Source: Moniliophthora roreri
Lineage: Eukaryota > Basidiomycota > Agaricomycetes > Agaricales > Marasmiaceae
NCBI GenBank assembly: GCA_001466705.2
Contig: LATX02000184.1
Span: 124,001-188,000 of the forward strand
Direction of reading: 5' to 3'
Length of the DNA: 64,000 bases
Part shown: one piece after another, positions 45,201 through 54,345 of the stretch
Layout of the letters: every line of letters starts with the position of its first letter
How positions within the stretch are numbered: the first letter of the stretch is position 1
Translations under genes and position numbers: made by a program
The notes under the pieces: generated by a model
Database searches by the model: none
Seen by the model: only the letters and a program-made list of their open reading frames with translations
Told to the model about the DNA's origin: nothing

Positions 45201-45432
45201 GAGGGTGTTTGACATGGATTACCTGCCGTGGATTCGGGAAATGATAAGGGTGGATGATGAGATGGAAAAGGAGAGCATGAAGGAGGACAAGATACGAGTG
45301 GGACGGCGTAGGACGAGGAACAGTCAGAAGGATGAGCACGTAAGGACGATCCTGGTTAGCTGGGAAGAACGGAAGGGGATGGCACGCAGCGAGTTTAGTG
45401 GGGAATCGCAAGTAATATCGCAAGTAATTTAG
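42294..45432 (+). CDS. ELG1: Elg1/ATAD5-type PCNA-unloading clamp ATPase
   Basis: Exons 42294-42347, 42417-44337 and 44399-45432 total 3,009 nt, 1,002 aa. A disordered N-terminal third contains a possible PCNA-binding stretch, STQKSLLDLF. Next come LWTEKWRPTKAEHILHNQE (RFC-box entry), an acidic insert, the Walker A GPPGSGKTAAVYACAEELGW with EVFEVYPGIGRRNAANLDNL, and a Walker B variant LILLEEVDILYKDD. Then CKRPVICTCND and a ~330-residue C-terminal helical domain. Rad24 and Ctf18 have different core motifs; GWEVFEVYPG is characteristic of Elg1/ATAD5. The protein replaces Rfc1 in an RFC-like complex that removes PCNA after Okazaki fragment ligation. The 69-nt first intron is in frame, so retention would not be lethal to translation. 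Confidence 0.9.
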
Positions 45433-45559
45433 CCTTTTATGTATCCTAGCACGTGGATATATAACCACGTTGCTGGTATTTCGTGAAAACGATTTATATT
45501 TTGAGCGGGGACTTTTTTTCTACGTTTCCGTATTGAGGCGTCTGAGGTCTTATTCGACC

Positions 45560-47387
45560 ATGGCTGATAACGTGAAAAAGGACCGTTCGCCTGCACGCTC
45601 ACCGACGTTGAAATCCCCCTCCTCAAAGGACGGCAATCTCAAACTATCTCCCATTCTACCTCTTGCACCCCTTGAATATCTCCAGAATCAGCGCAGGGGT
45701 TCCATCACAGACCCATCCCTTCACGCCGCTCCTCTCTCTCAGAAACAAAGCCCACATTCACTCCCGCCCTTTCGACCGCCATCCGACCCCTCACCATCCT
45801 ACCATTCACCCTCAGCACTCATCAAAGATAACTATACGTTTGGAGATGCGACGCCAAGAGCCACGACTAGCGAGAATAATAACAACGGCAGCAGCAGCAG
45901 TAGCAACAATACCCAACTACGAAAACTATTGCGTTCACCTTCATTGGACCAACCCAACACACTAACCAACTCTACGCCATCACCTAATGGGAACGGGGCT
46001 AGTGAGTGTTCAAGTTTCTAATATGGCGAATATTGAAGGAGGGATAGATACGAGGCGGATGAGTGTAGACCCACTTGCTGTGCGCAGACCTTCTACAGCA
46101 GGACCGGAGAGCCAGGTGTCGACGCCGCATGGGACGAAACGGAAGATGTCTTCGGACCGAGGATTGCCTGGGGTGGAGGATATTGATGTTAGCAGGATGC
46201 AAGTTGACCGGGAGATGCCAGCACCAAAGAGACGAGGTTCAGCGGTTGATGCACGAATAGGCAAACTGAGTCTGAACGACCGACGAAACTCTGTAGACTC
46301 GAGGGTGACTGCAAGTAACGCAGGCAGCAGCAGCAGCAGCAACATACCCTCAATATTTTCCAATCTATCGGCCTTTAGTTCGGCATTTCCCGGAGCTGAG
46401 TCTCCGCAGGGCCGAGCTCCGCCCAACATGGCCAATTTCGCGTGGACCAACAACTCCCATCCTCCTCCTGAGAACATCAATCCAATGCACCACCAAGTAG
46501 ATCCAAATTCTCGACCTCCATTCGACCAAAGTTCTTCTCATCCAATACCCATGATGCCCCCTCTCAATTTCCCAGCTGAAAGGAGAATGTCTGCACCAGA
46601 TGTCGCTCCAACCGCTGGACCCACTAGAGCACTTCGTTCTCGTTCTCGTCCTCCATCGCGTCAGATGCGTGCTACAGAGACCTCCAATCCTCAGCAGTCT
46701 GGCCCACCGGCCCAGGAAGACGCCTCATCAGCGGCTCCAACGGCACCACCCCCCACCAAAGCAGCAAAGGAGCCAGGATCAACACCCTATTCACGTTCGC
46801 CAGAACTTCGCGTATCGCACAAGCTAGCCGAGAGAAAGAGGAGAAAAGAAATGAAAGATCTGTTCGATGAGCTACGCGATCAGTTACCTGCTGATAGAGG
46901 CATGAAGGCGAGTAAATGGGAAATTCTCAGTAAAGGTGAGTGTCTATACACGCCATCGCAATGCTTCTACTTATCTTATCATCGTGTAGCCATTGATTTT
47001 GTCTCCCAGTTGAAGCAAAGTCATCAGGACATGGCCAGAGAGATTGAGATGTTGAGGAGCGAACTCGATGTTCTCAGACAGAATCCAGGCATGGCTCAGT
47101 TTCCTCCAGGTGCACCTCCACCACCGCACACAGTCGTCTACTCGCAAGGTCCACCAGTACCAGGTCCTTACGCGATGCATCCACCTCCTGGTGCACCTCC
47201 CGGTGTTCTTCCTCACCCCCAACCACAGTCTTCACATCCACATCCACCACAGCAGCCTCCTCTTTCACGGCCTGCATCGTCACAAAACATCTACCCGCCA
47301 GGCGCAGGTCCCAATGTACCACCGCCACCACCTGGTCAGCCACAACAAAACGGGACGATGACCAGAACAGATGTTCCTCCTACATGA
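45560..47387 (+). CDS. bHLH transcription factor
   Basis: ATG 45560 starts a Ser/Pro-rich exon (MADNVKKDRSPARSPTLKSP) that joins the downstream exon through a probable 37-nt intron (46002-46038). An alternative is that translation begins at ATG 45987. The basic region, SHKLAERKRRKEMKDLFDEL, has the His-Glu-Arg spacing typical of class B E-box (CACGTG) binders. Helix 1 and the loop follow (RDQLPADRGMKASKWEILSK). An intron (46937-46989) lies before helix 2, AIDFVSQLKQSHQDMAREIE, which continues into a short leucine-zipper-like coil. The last ~110 residues are Pro/Gln-rich. Poly-Ser/Asn tracts occur at 45880-45915 and 46320-46345. The regulated genes cannot be inferred. Confidence 0.85.
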
Positions 47388-47755
47388 CATCTCGCGTACT
47401 AGTATATTATTATTTTTTTCCCTCTTTTTTTTGGGTTCTCCCTCACTTTGGTGGTTTGTAGTGCAGAGCTAAATCGGTACTCTGCTTTCTCTTACAGTCT
47501 TATCTGGGACGTTTGCATACATACTGTGCAACAAACAGGAGTAACTGTGTATACCGACAAAATTGTTTCCTTACTGTATTCTGCTATTGAGCACTATTGT
47601 GATTATTTTATGCGTTGTGCCAGTGCCAATGAGATCAGCTGTGCGCATCACAAGTGCATGATTCATCAACGCGGCTGCCGGCAAGACTCACTCTGTTCGC
47701 TACCGCGACTATTGTTGAGCGACTTTCCACTACTTGACACTCTACTACCATCACA
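47388..47755 (+). promoter_or_regulatory. Spacer: bHLH 3' end and TFIIF-alpha promoter
   Basis: 368 bp between tandem genes. T-rich runs just after the bHLH stop (47410-47430) fit a 3' end. No gene or known motif supported. Confidence 0.4.
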
Positions 47756-50076
47756 ATGGCACCCGCAAGAGAGCCATCCATGGCTTTACTCTTTCATCCA
47801 AAGAAAAACAAGAAACAAACCCCTGCTGCGTCTCCCCGTCCCAAAGCCAGCACTTCTCCCCGCCCCACAATAAAACCTGCCTCACCTGCAGCAACTCCTA
47901 CACCCTCCAGCTCCATCAAGACAGAAACCTCCTCTTCTTCCATTGATAATACCCCATCCCAGTCTCAAAACGATGACGACACAGACACATTCAAACTCCC
48001 CGAAGGCCCATACCAAGAATACAAACTTATGTCTTCTGCACTAAAGGGCTGGAAATTCGACGTGATGAAATTCGACACTCGTAAAGTCGTCGATTTGAAT
48101 TCCTGGATTCAGCCAGTCAAGCTCAACCGTAAAGACTTGAGGAGAGAGGATCCCAGTGCAAGTACTGCGGGTCAGGCTGTCCGACCCATGTTGGGGCTAG
48201 ACGGGCAGCAGGTGTTCGGGGCAGACGGGAAGCCTGTTATGGTAGATGCAGAGGGTAGACCAGTAGTTGAGAGTAATCAGGCGAATGGGAAAGGCAAAGG
48301 TGGCTCAGGTGGCGCGAATGGGAAGAAGAAATTTCAGAAAAAGACCAAGCAGGTGTTTATTGTCCCTGAAGAAATCCGTGCGTTGAGAAAGGAGGAGAGA
48401 TACCCTTGGGTTATGGAGGATTCGGGTGGGCAAGAGACATGGGTTGGTCAACTGGATGAGCTGTCCAAATCGGAGACGCATGCTTTCTTTATGCCTGCGG
48501 CTGCAGGAGACACACTCAAGTTTGTACCGTCGCATCGATGGTATAGGTTTCAGAAGAAGCTTAAACATGACCTGCCTACGGATACGCAGACGGTGGAATC
48601 AGCTGTATGTGTAGCAGTTTACATTGGCGATCGACTGGAAAATTAACATGTGGCGTTACAGTACCAACAGAGTCAGAAACGAGATCCTGCTGCCTGGCTC
48701 CGACAGCGGAATGGAAAAGGACCATCCTCTGCTACGGCCGCCATGTTCAAAGCCGAGGCGGAAGGACATATACCCAACGGTGGCTCCGGTTCTCTCGTCC
48801 AACACTCTTCTCAGAGCTTAGGTCCCGGTGGAAGAAGGCTGAAAACAGTTGAGAGCGGTGGTGGCGGCTTGTTCGGTGACGATGATGAAGACGGTGGCGC
48901 CAGGAGACGTCGAGAACGAGAATATGGTGGAGAGGGTGACCTCGATGAAAATGAGTATGAGGAAGAGTTTGCTGATGATGACGAGAAAATCGAAGTCGAC
49001 AATGATGATCAGGAAACTAAAGAGCTCGAGGTAAGAATACTGTGTATGCAATGTAGCCGTTTTCTGACATGGAATACGCAGGAACGACTCAAACGAGAGT
49101 ACAAGAGTGCTAACAAGACCCGTGAAGGCTATATTGATGAGTCAGATGAGGAGGAGAAGCCCAACATATCCAAGTCTGGTAAAGCAATGAAGAAGATGCT
49201 CAAGAACCGGGAAGGCGAGGCATATGATAGCGAAGAAGAAGATAACCCATATGCGTCGTCTGTAAGTAATTAAATCCGTACGAGTTCTGCCAGTGTTGAC
49301 TCTTATTATAGCAGGAAGAGGAGGAAGAGGAGGAAATTCCGCCTCCAACAAACGAACCTGCAGTCCAGCAACAACCTCAACAGATCAAACCCAAAACCGA
49401 ACCCACAGAACCTTCCTTATCTAAAGCTGGTTCGCCACCTCCACAGAGTGGCACTCAATCTAGTGCGCAGCCAGCTTCACCGACATCACCCTCACTCGGT
49501 GGTCATTCAGTAGTCGCCAAACGAGCCACTTCGCCACCACCGCCCAAGGCACCCAAGCTCAAGACAAACATGAGCCGTGCAAGTAGCCCATTGGCTGGTG
49601 GAAGCGGAAGCCGAGCAGGCAGTCCTGTAACAGGTCCCGGCAGTCGCGCGAGCAGTCCTGTTGCCAACGGACAAAAGAAACGCAAGGCAGAGGATTCCGT
49701 ACCATCCCCAACTTCACCCTCTGGCACTAGTCCTAACGTGGCCGGCCAACAACCCAAGCCAAAGAAACGGAAAAACCAGAATGGTGCTGTTGCTACACCT
49801 ACGGGACCATTGGAAGATTGGATGTTGATCGACTGGTTGAAGAATACTCCAAATGCATCTACACGGGAGTGCATACAGTATTTTACGCCTTATCTTACCG
49901 ATGAAAAGGAGAAGAGTCGGTTTACGGGATTGGTTAAGGAGGTTTGTGGATTCTTTTCGCTCCCTTCGACTTGGAAGCTGACAAAAGATATCCAGTTCGC
50001 GACGCTTAAGAATGGAGTACTGACATTGAGGAGCTCGTACGCAAACCGTGGTTCTACACCTTCTACAACTGCATGA
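47756..50076 (+). CDS. TFG1: Transcription initiation factor TFIIF, alpha subunit (RAP74/Tfg1)
   Basis: ATG 47756 begins MAPAREPSMALLFHPKKNKK. The N-terminal dimerisation domain includes LPEGPYQEYKLMSSALKGWK, FDVMKFDTRKVVDLNSWIQP, IRALRKEERYPWVMED and FVPSHRWYRFQKKLKHDL. A short intron (48605-48661) then joins YQQSQKRDPAAWLRQRNG. The middle is highly charged (acidic runs near 48880-49030) and the linker carries repeated SRASSP/GSPVxG motifs (49570-49670). The C-terminal winged helix contains DWMLIDWLKNTPNASTRECI, QYFTPYL, TGLVKEVCGFF and LKNGVLTLRSSY, the surface that in other species binds the FCP1 phosphatase. TFIIF joins RNA polymerase II in initiation and elongation. Length (~700 aa) fits. 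Confidence 0.93.
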
Positions 50077-51242
50077 GGACGATAGGATGATCGGAATCTC
50101 GTGTATATTAGAGTTGCCGCCCCTGGCTCTTTTTGCTAGGCGATGTGCCGTCTATGTGATCGCCGATTTTGCGTCGCCCTGGTGTGATTTTGGAGTGCGG
50201 GTGAAACGCACCAACTGAGTCGCTATCAGACGCTGTCCGTAACATTACGTTCGGGAGGAAGGAAGAACGTTGAATTTTGAATGGTGAGCTATGATGTCGG
50301 CTTTAGAGCATTGACCATTTTGGCAGCCCCAAGATAGAAAATGCAGCATCCCTATCTTGAAGCTGCATCAACGTCATGCCGTCTGCGTGATATGGCGTTA
50401 CAGTCTAGCCTCTTATAACCCATAAGTAGCAGTTGGTTATCAAAGGTTATGGGGTACCAGGTGGAATTTTGGCAAGAAAGTCTGAGATTATGGGTATATA
50501 GGGTACGGGTTAAGAGAGGTTGTACTGTATTTTTTGAACCCGAGAGGAACGGTTTCTTGGTCCCAGAGCACTCGACTATAGAGCTGTTGATATATACACG
50601 TCCCTGGCTATCTGTCGGCACGCAACACACGATAAAAATACTGAATGCGAGTCGGAGAAAATGCGACGTGCATGGTGTCGACTCCGAGTTATGACCTTTG
50701 ATGAAAACTTGTTGCCCTGAGCCGAGGCTGTGCCGTGTATCGGCTGCCATCGAGCGTTCTCCGATTAACAAGCAACACAGGTAAAATTATCTCGACCCGT
50801 CCAGCACTCGATGGATTTCAAGTCAGATGCGATGCTCCCCAACTACTGCTATTGAATTGGCGGCCTTCGTTCCCCTACCCGAGGGCACCACTATCAACAT
50901 CGACTTGGTTTGGCAGAGCAAGAAAGCGATCGAACGAGATTCAAAGTGCAAAACAAGACAAGGAGAAGCATCTAACTGGCATTTCCAGAAGAAAATCTGT
51001 GCAGAAATGTCTTGGAACGAGTAAATTCCAACTAAAAAAAGGTCAATCATACAACTTTGCCGAAACGGGAAAGATTTGGCGGGGTGGCTCACGCTAGGGG
51101 TCACATTCAAGCAAGGGCGTCTGTTGAAAATAGTATAAGTAGGTCAAGATAGCCGGACTTTGCTTTCTTTGGCTCGCCCGTTCCTCTTTCTCCTTTACCA
51201 TCACCGTCCCCCTTTAAGGTGCCGCCGCCCTCCTCAATATCC
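50077..51242. other. Gene-free stretch with no confident coding region
   Basis: 1,166 bp between TFIIF-alpha and the chitin deacetylase. Several open frames of 65-139 codons exist on both strands (for example 50449-50694 + and 50352-50771 -), but none shows a recognisable domain, supported splice partners or a signal peptide. An imperfect hairpin is visible at 50325-50372 (AAGATAG with CTATCTT). The ~50 bp before 51243 are C/T-rich and probably the leader of the deacetylase. Part of this could be decayed coding or mobile DNA. Confidence 0.4.
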
Positions 51243-52884
51243 ATGATGTTCTCCTCGGCCCTTCTCTCCTTCGCCATCGTTGGCGCCATTACGACCTATG
51301 CTAATGCCCTCGTTATTCATGCTCCATCTCATGAACATACTAGCACTCGCCGCTTCGTCTCCGGTTCTTGGTCTCAATCACGCGACCACCCCGTCAACGC
51401 GCTCTTCAAACGCGCTCCAGCTGGCACAGATGGTGCTTCTTATCCCGCCGTTGGCTCGTCAGGTCAGTTATCTGATCATCTACACGTGTATACGCGCGTA
51501 TTAAGGTGCTCGCCTTTTACAGAATGGACTGCAAAATATCCAAGCGGCGGTAACACTCCCGACCCCAAAAGCCTACCCCAAGAGTGGATCGCTGCACTCA
51601 ACGCTGCCGTAGCTGCCGGAAAGATACCCAACATTCCTCCTTCGACTCTGCAAAATGGAAATCTTGCCTATCCGAATAACATGAATCCCAATGGCCCAGA
51701 AATCTGTTCTTCCACCTATCAATGTCGTAGTGAAGACGACATCTATGATGGTCCCGATGGTACTTTTGGTATTAGTTTCGATGATGGCCCTCTTCCGGTA
51801 AGTCGCCCTGTACCTTTCTCCGACAACGTGTTGTTGTTGACGCCGACGCCCACTGTCTCTATAGCCTACCACGGCTCTCGTTGACTTCCTTGAGAAGAAT
51901 AATGAGACCGCCACACACTTTATGATCGGCACCAACATTCTGTACAACCCTGGCCAGTTTGAGCGGATCTGGGATTATGGCGGTGATTGCGCGGTTCACA
52001 CTTGGACACATCCTTACATGACCACACTCAGTAATGAGCAAGTCGTCGGAGAGGTACGTCTATATGCGATGATATCGGATAGACGTCACTTATCTCTTTA
52101 TCATAGCTCGGTTGGACCATGCAGATTATCCACGACTCGACTGGAGGAAGGGTACCCAAGATGTGGCGACCTCCTTATGGTGACTCTGACTTGCGGGTTC
52201 GAGCCATCGCAAGAGAGGTGTTTGGCATGATCACCGTCATTTGGAATCAAGAGTATGTCGTTGAGAATTTCTGATACGCGCCAAGAAACCAAACGTTTGA
52301 CAGTACCGATGACTGGAGCTTGACGACTGGGGGACAGCACTCGGACGCTATTGACCATGATATGGATCGATGGTTAACTGGCGAGTATTCTTCGTCGTTT
52401 GATCTCAATTCGTGTTCTGACTCTAGTATCCCAGGATCCAAGACCCCTGGTCTCATTGTGCTAGAGCATGAACTCTCGGATCAATCTGTTCAAGCGTTCA
52501 TGGCAAACTACCCCAAGGTCAAGTCTAATGGCTGGGAGACAGAATCTTTGGCGAGACTCTTTGGCGGCGTCAGTCCTTACCAAAATGTCAACGGAGATCA
52601 AGTAATGCCTGCCCACATTTACGTCTCAAACACTACCACCAGCGCTTCCTCGTCTTCTTCATCATCAGCTACTCCGTAAGTGCTCGTTGTCATGCCCATT
52701 CAGCACCTACGCTCATATCATTCACCCGAATAGAACCTCCAGCGCTGCGTCCAGCTCAGGCAGCTCCAAGTCGTCAACTGCAGACTCGAGCCACTCAAAT
52801 TCTGCCTCGACCTCTTGGAGCAGCCTGTTTATGGCCTCGTCGACATTCATCGCCGTCGCTGTTTCTGCCCTCATCTTATCATGA
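51243..52884 (+). CDS. GPI-type chitin deacetylase (polysaccharide deacetylase, CE4)
   Basis: It removes acetyl groups from chitin to make chitosan in the cell wall. A signal peptide ([20 protein letters not shown]) and a ~120-residue region ([40 protein letters not shown]) precede the NodB/CE4 domain. Motif 1 is [12 protein letters not shown] (general-base Asp and metal Asp), motif 2 is [12 protein letters not shown] (two metal-binding His) and motif 3 is [10 protein letters not shown]. Later come DTDDWSL and [10 protein letters not shown]. The C-terminal Ser-rich stretch, split by an intron near 52677-52733, ends in a hydrophobic tail ([19 protein letters not shown]), the layout of a GPI anchor signal. 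The domain order matches basidiomycete Cda proteins. Confidence 0.92.
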
Positions 52885-53311
52885 ACGATTATGACTACTT
52901 GCTCGGACTATACCTTCTACCCCTATATTTGCGGCGTGTATCCACTACAGTCCAAACACATTCAGACTCTGTGTTACCTACGGTACTGTATATACTTAAC
53001 CTATCATGTCGTGACATCGGCATCTTACATTCAGCGCTTACCGCTTTCTATCTCTACCTACCTAGGTATCGGACAGTTCTTATGACAATGGACTTTTTTT
53101 TTAGATCACACTAGCACTTGGACTATTTACCAGCGTATCTTACAGCAGCATCACTAGCGAAGGAAATGGAAGTTTTTGTTCCACTGCGCACTCTAATAAA
53201 GATACATTTGCACGCTACAATTGGTGACCATGTGCATAGTGCCAGTGTTGCATCATAACGTCTCAGACTCTTTACATAATATCATAATAACCCTAATGAT
53301 TGAGTACTTTG

Positions 53312-53761
53312 CAAGGGGCTACTGGGCTGCCAATCCCGTACTGGGGGTAGGTAGGTAGGTTCAGCCCGGAGGGCTGAAAAAAAATTTTGACCTACCCTTT
53401 TCAAGGTCCCAGATGGCCATTTTAGAGCTCCTCAAGTGGTGTCTCTGACTAAAAATACAACATAATCTTAGTGTTTTTTTTTTTCAACAGAAAACCTTCC
53501 TGTACCCCAAAGGTCCAGACATGGAAATACACCTAAAACTGCCAAATTTGAAAGCTTTCCACCGAACCTATTCGGAAGGACCCTGCGTGACCCGTGACTG
53601 TCTGAAATATTTGTCACATAAGTCAAATGACAGTGAAAATGATGATGTCATACTACCCATATATAGTAATTCAATCACGTGGAGGTGAGTAGGCTCCCTC
53701 CTCAAGGCCGAAAAACAAAAATGTACCCCCGGTATGATTTTAAATTTTTGGCAGCCCCTTG
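53312..53761. mobile_element. Non-autonomous hAT-like element (MITE), 450 bp, with 8-bp target duplication
   Basis: The left end reads CAAGGGGCT (53312-53320) and the right end AGCCCCTTG (53753-53761), an exact 9-bp terminal inverted repeat. Symmetry continues inside: TACTGGGGGTA at 53339-53349 and TACCCCCGGTA at 53724-53734 lie at the same distance (27 bp) from their ends. The element is flanked by a perfect direct repeat GTACTTTG at 53304-53311 and 53762-53769. An 8-bp target duplication with CA(A/G)GG-like ends is the hallmark of the hAT superfamily. No transposase frame is present inside, so it would need an enzyme from elsewhere. The perfect duplication suggests a fairly young insertion. 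Confidence 0.8.
53345..53397. repeat. Nested hairpin inside the left part of the hAT-like element
   Basis: GGGTAGGT (53345-53352) pairs with ACCTACCC (53390-53397). Inside, TTCAGCCC (53360-53367) and GGGCTGAA (53371-53378) form a perfect 8-bp stem with a 3-nt loop. An (AGGT)n tract fills 53349-53360. Confidence 0.75.
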
Positions 53762-53783
53762 GTACTTTGTCGGTATTCACCGT

Positions 53784-54118
53784 TCAGTGATCCTTGCACA
53801 AAGCGCTACTCCTACTCTTCATAGTTATCACCCGAACCTTCAGACCTTCTGATTCACCATTATCCAGTTCCTTGTCAAGTCTCCAGCGCAGCCTTTGAAG
53901 GGTGATTGATTTTTGGCTCACTGTTTCAAAGTCATTGTTGCCCTCCACCTTCTTCCATTTGGTGAGCCCCTTTCTCTAGAGTCCACACAGCTTTTGTGAC
54001 TTCATGGACTTTTGACAAGGTGTATCATCGTCCGAGTCATTGGAGTCTGTCCCCGCATCATTTAGCCGTTGACTGGCATCATCAATGTCGCGTCTTGCGA
54101 AATACGTGCTGTATGAAT
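53784..54118 (-). pseudogene. Decayed coding relic, possibly from a transposase
   Basis: In one minus-strand frame ~110 codons read as protein-like sequence interrupted by a single TAG at 53976-53978 and ending at TGA 53784-53786. Pieces include TYFARRDIDDASQRLND, an Asp/Ser-rich run, then after the stop RKGLTKWKKVEGNNDFETVS and QKSITLQRLRWRLDKELDN. Upstream the frame is closed by TGA just beyond 54118 and no ATG or splice partner is evident. I do not recognise the family. Its position next to a mobile element suggests a transposon remnant, but an old host gene fragment is equally possible. Confidence 0.4.
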
Positions 54119-54121
54119 ATC

Positions 54122-54186
54122 AGGGCCTAATTTACAAGCCTTGTATTCGATCAACCTCAATGTAAACCCTTAAGGTGTTAGGCCCT
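54122..54186. repeat. Short inverted repeat in the gene-free region
   Basis: AGGGCCTAA at 54122-54130 and its exact reverse complement TTAGGCCCT at 54178-54186, with inner arms TTTACA (54131-54136) and TGTAAA (54160-54165). CCTTAAGG lies between. Possibly a mini-element or its end. Confidence 0.5.
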
Positions 54187-54345
54187 AAGTGCAACACCGG
54201 TGCACACCGACAGACATTTAGACTATAACCAAGCTTTAAATGGCTACATGAAATACAATACATACATCCCCTCTGATTGCATTATCTGAATATACAATGT
54301 GTACGTCTTAATCTATAGTAATGAAAGTATTAATTGCGAGGTTCG

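Noticed and set aside
50352..50771. 139-codon minus-strand frame
   Set aside because: No domain, splice partners or signal peptide; composition not convincing.
53091..53105. Poly-T runs as terminators
   Set aside because: Pol II genes do not end on simple T runs; no pol III gene is nearby.
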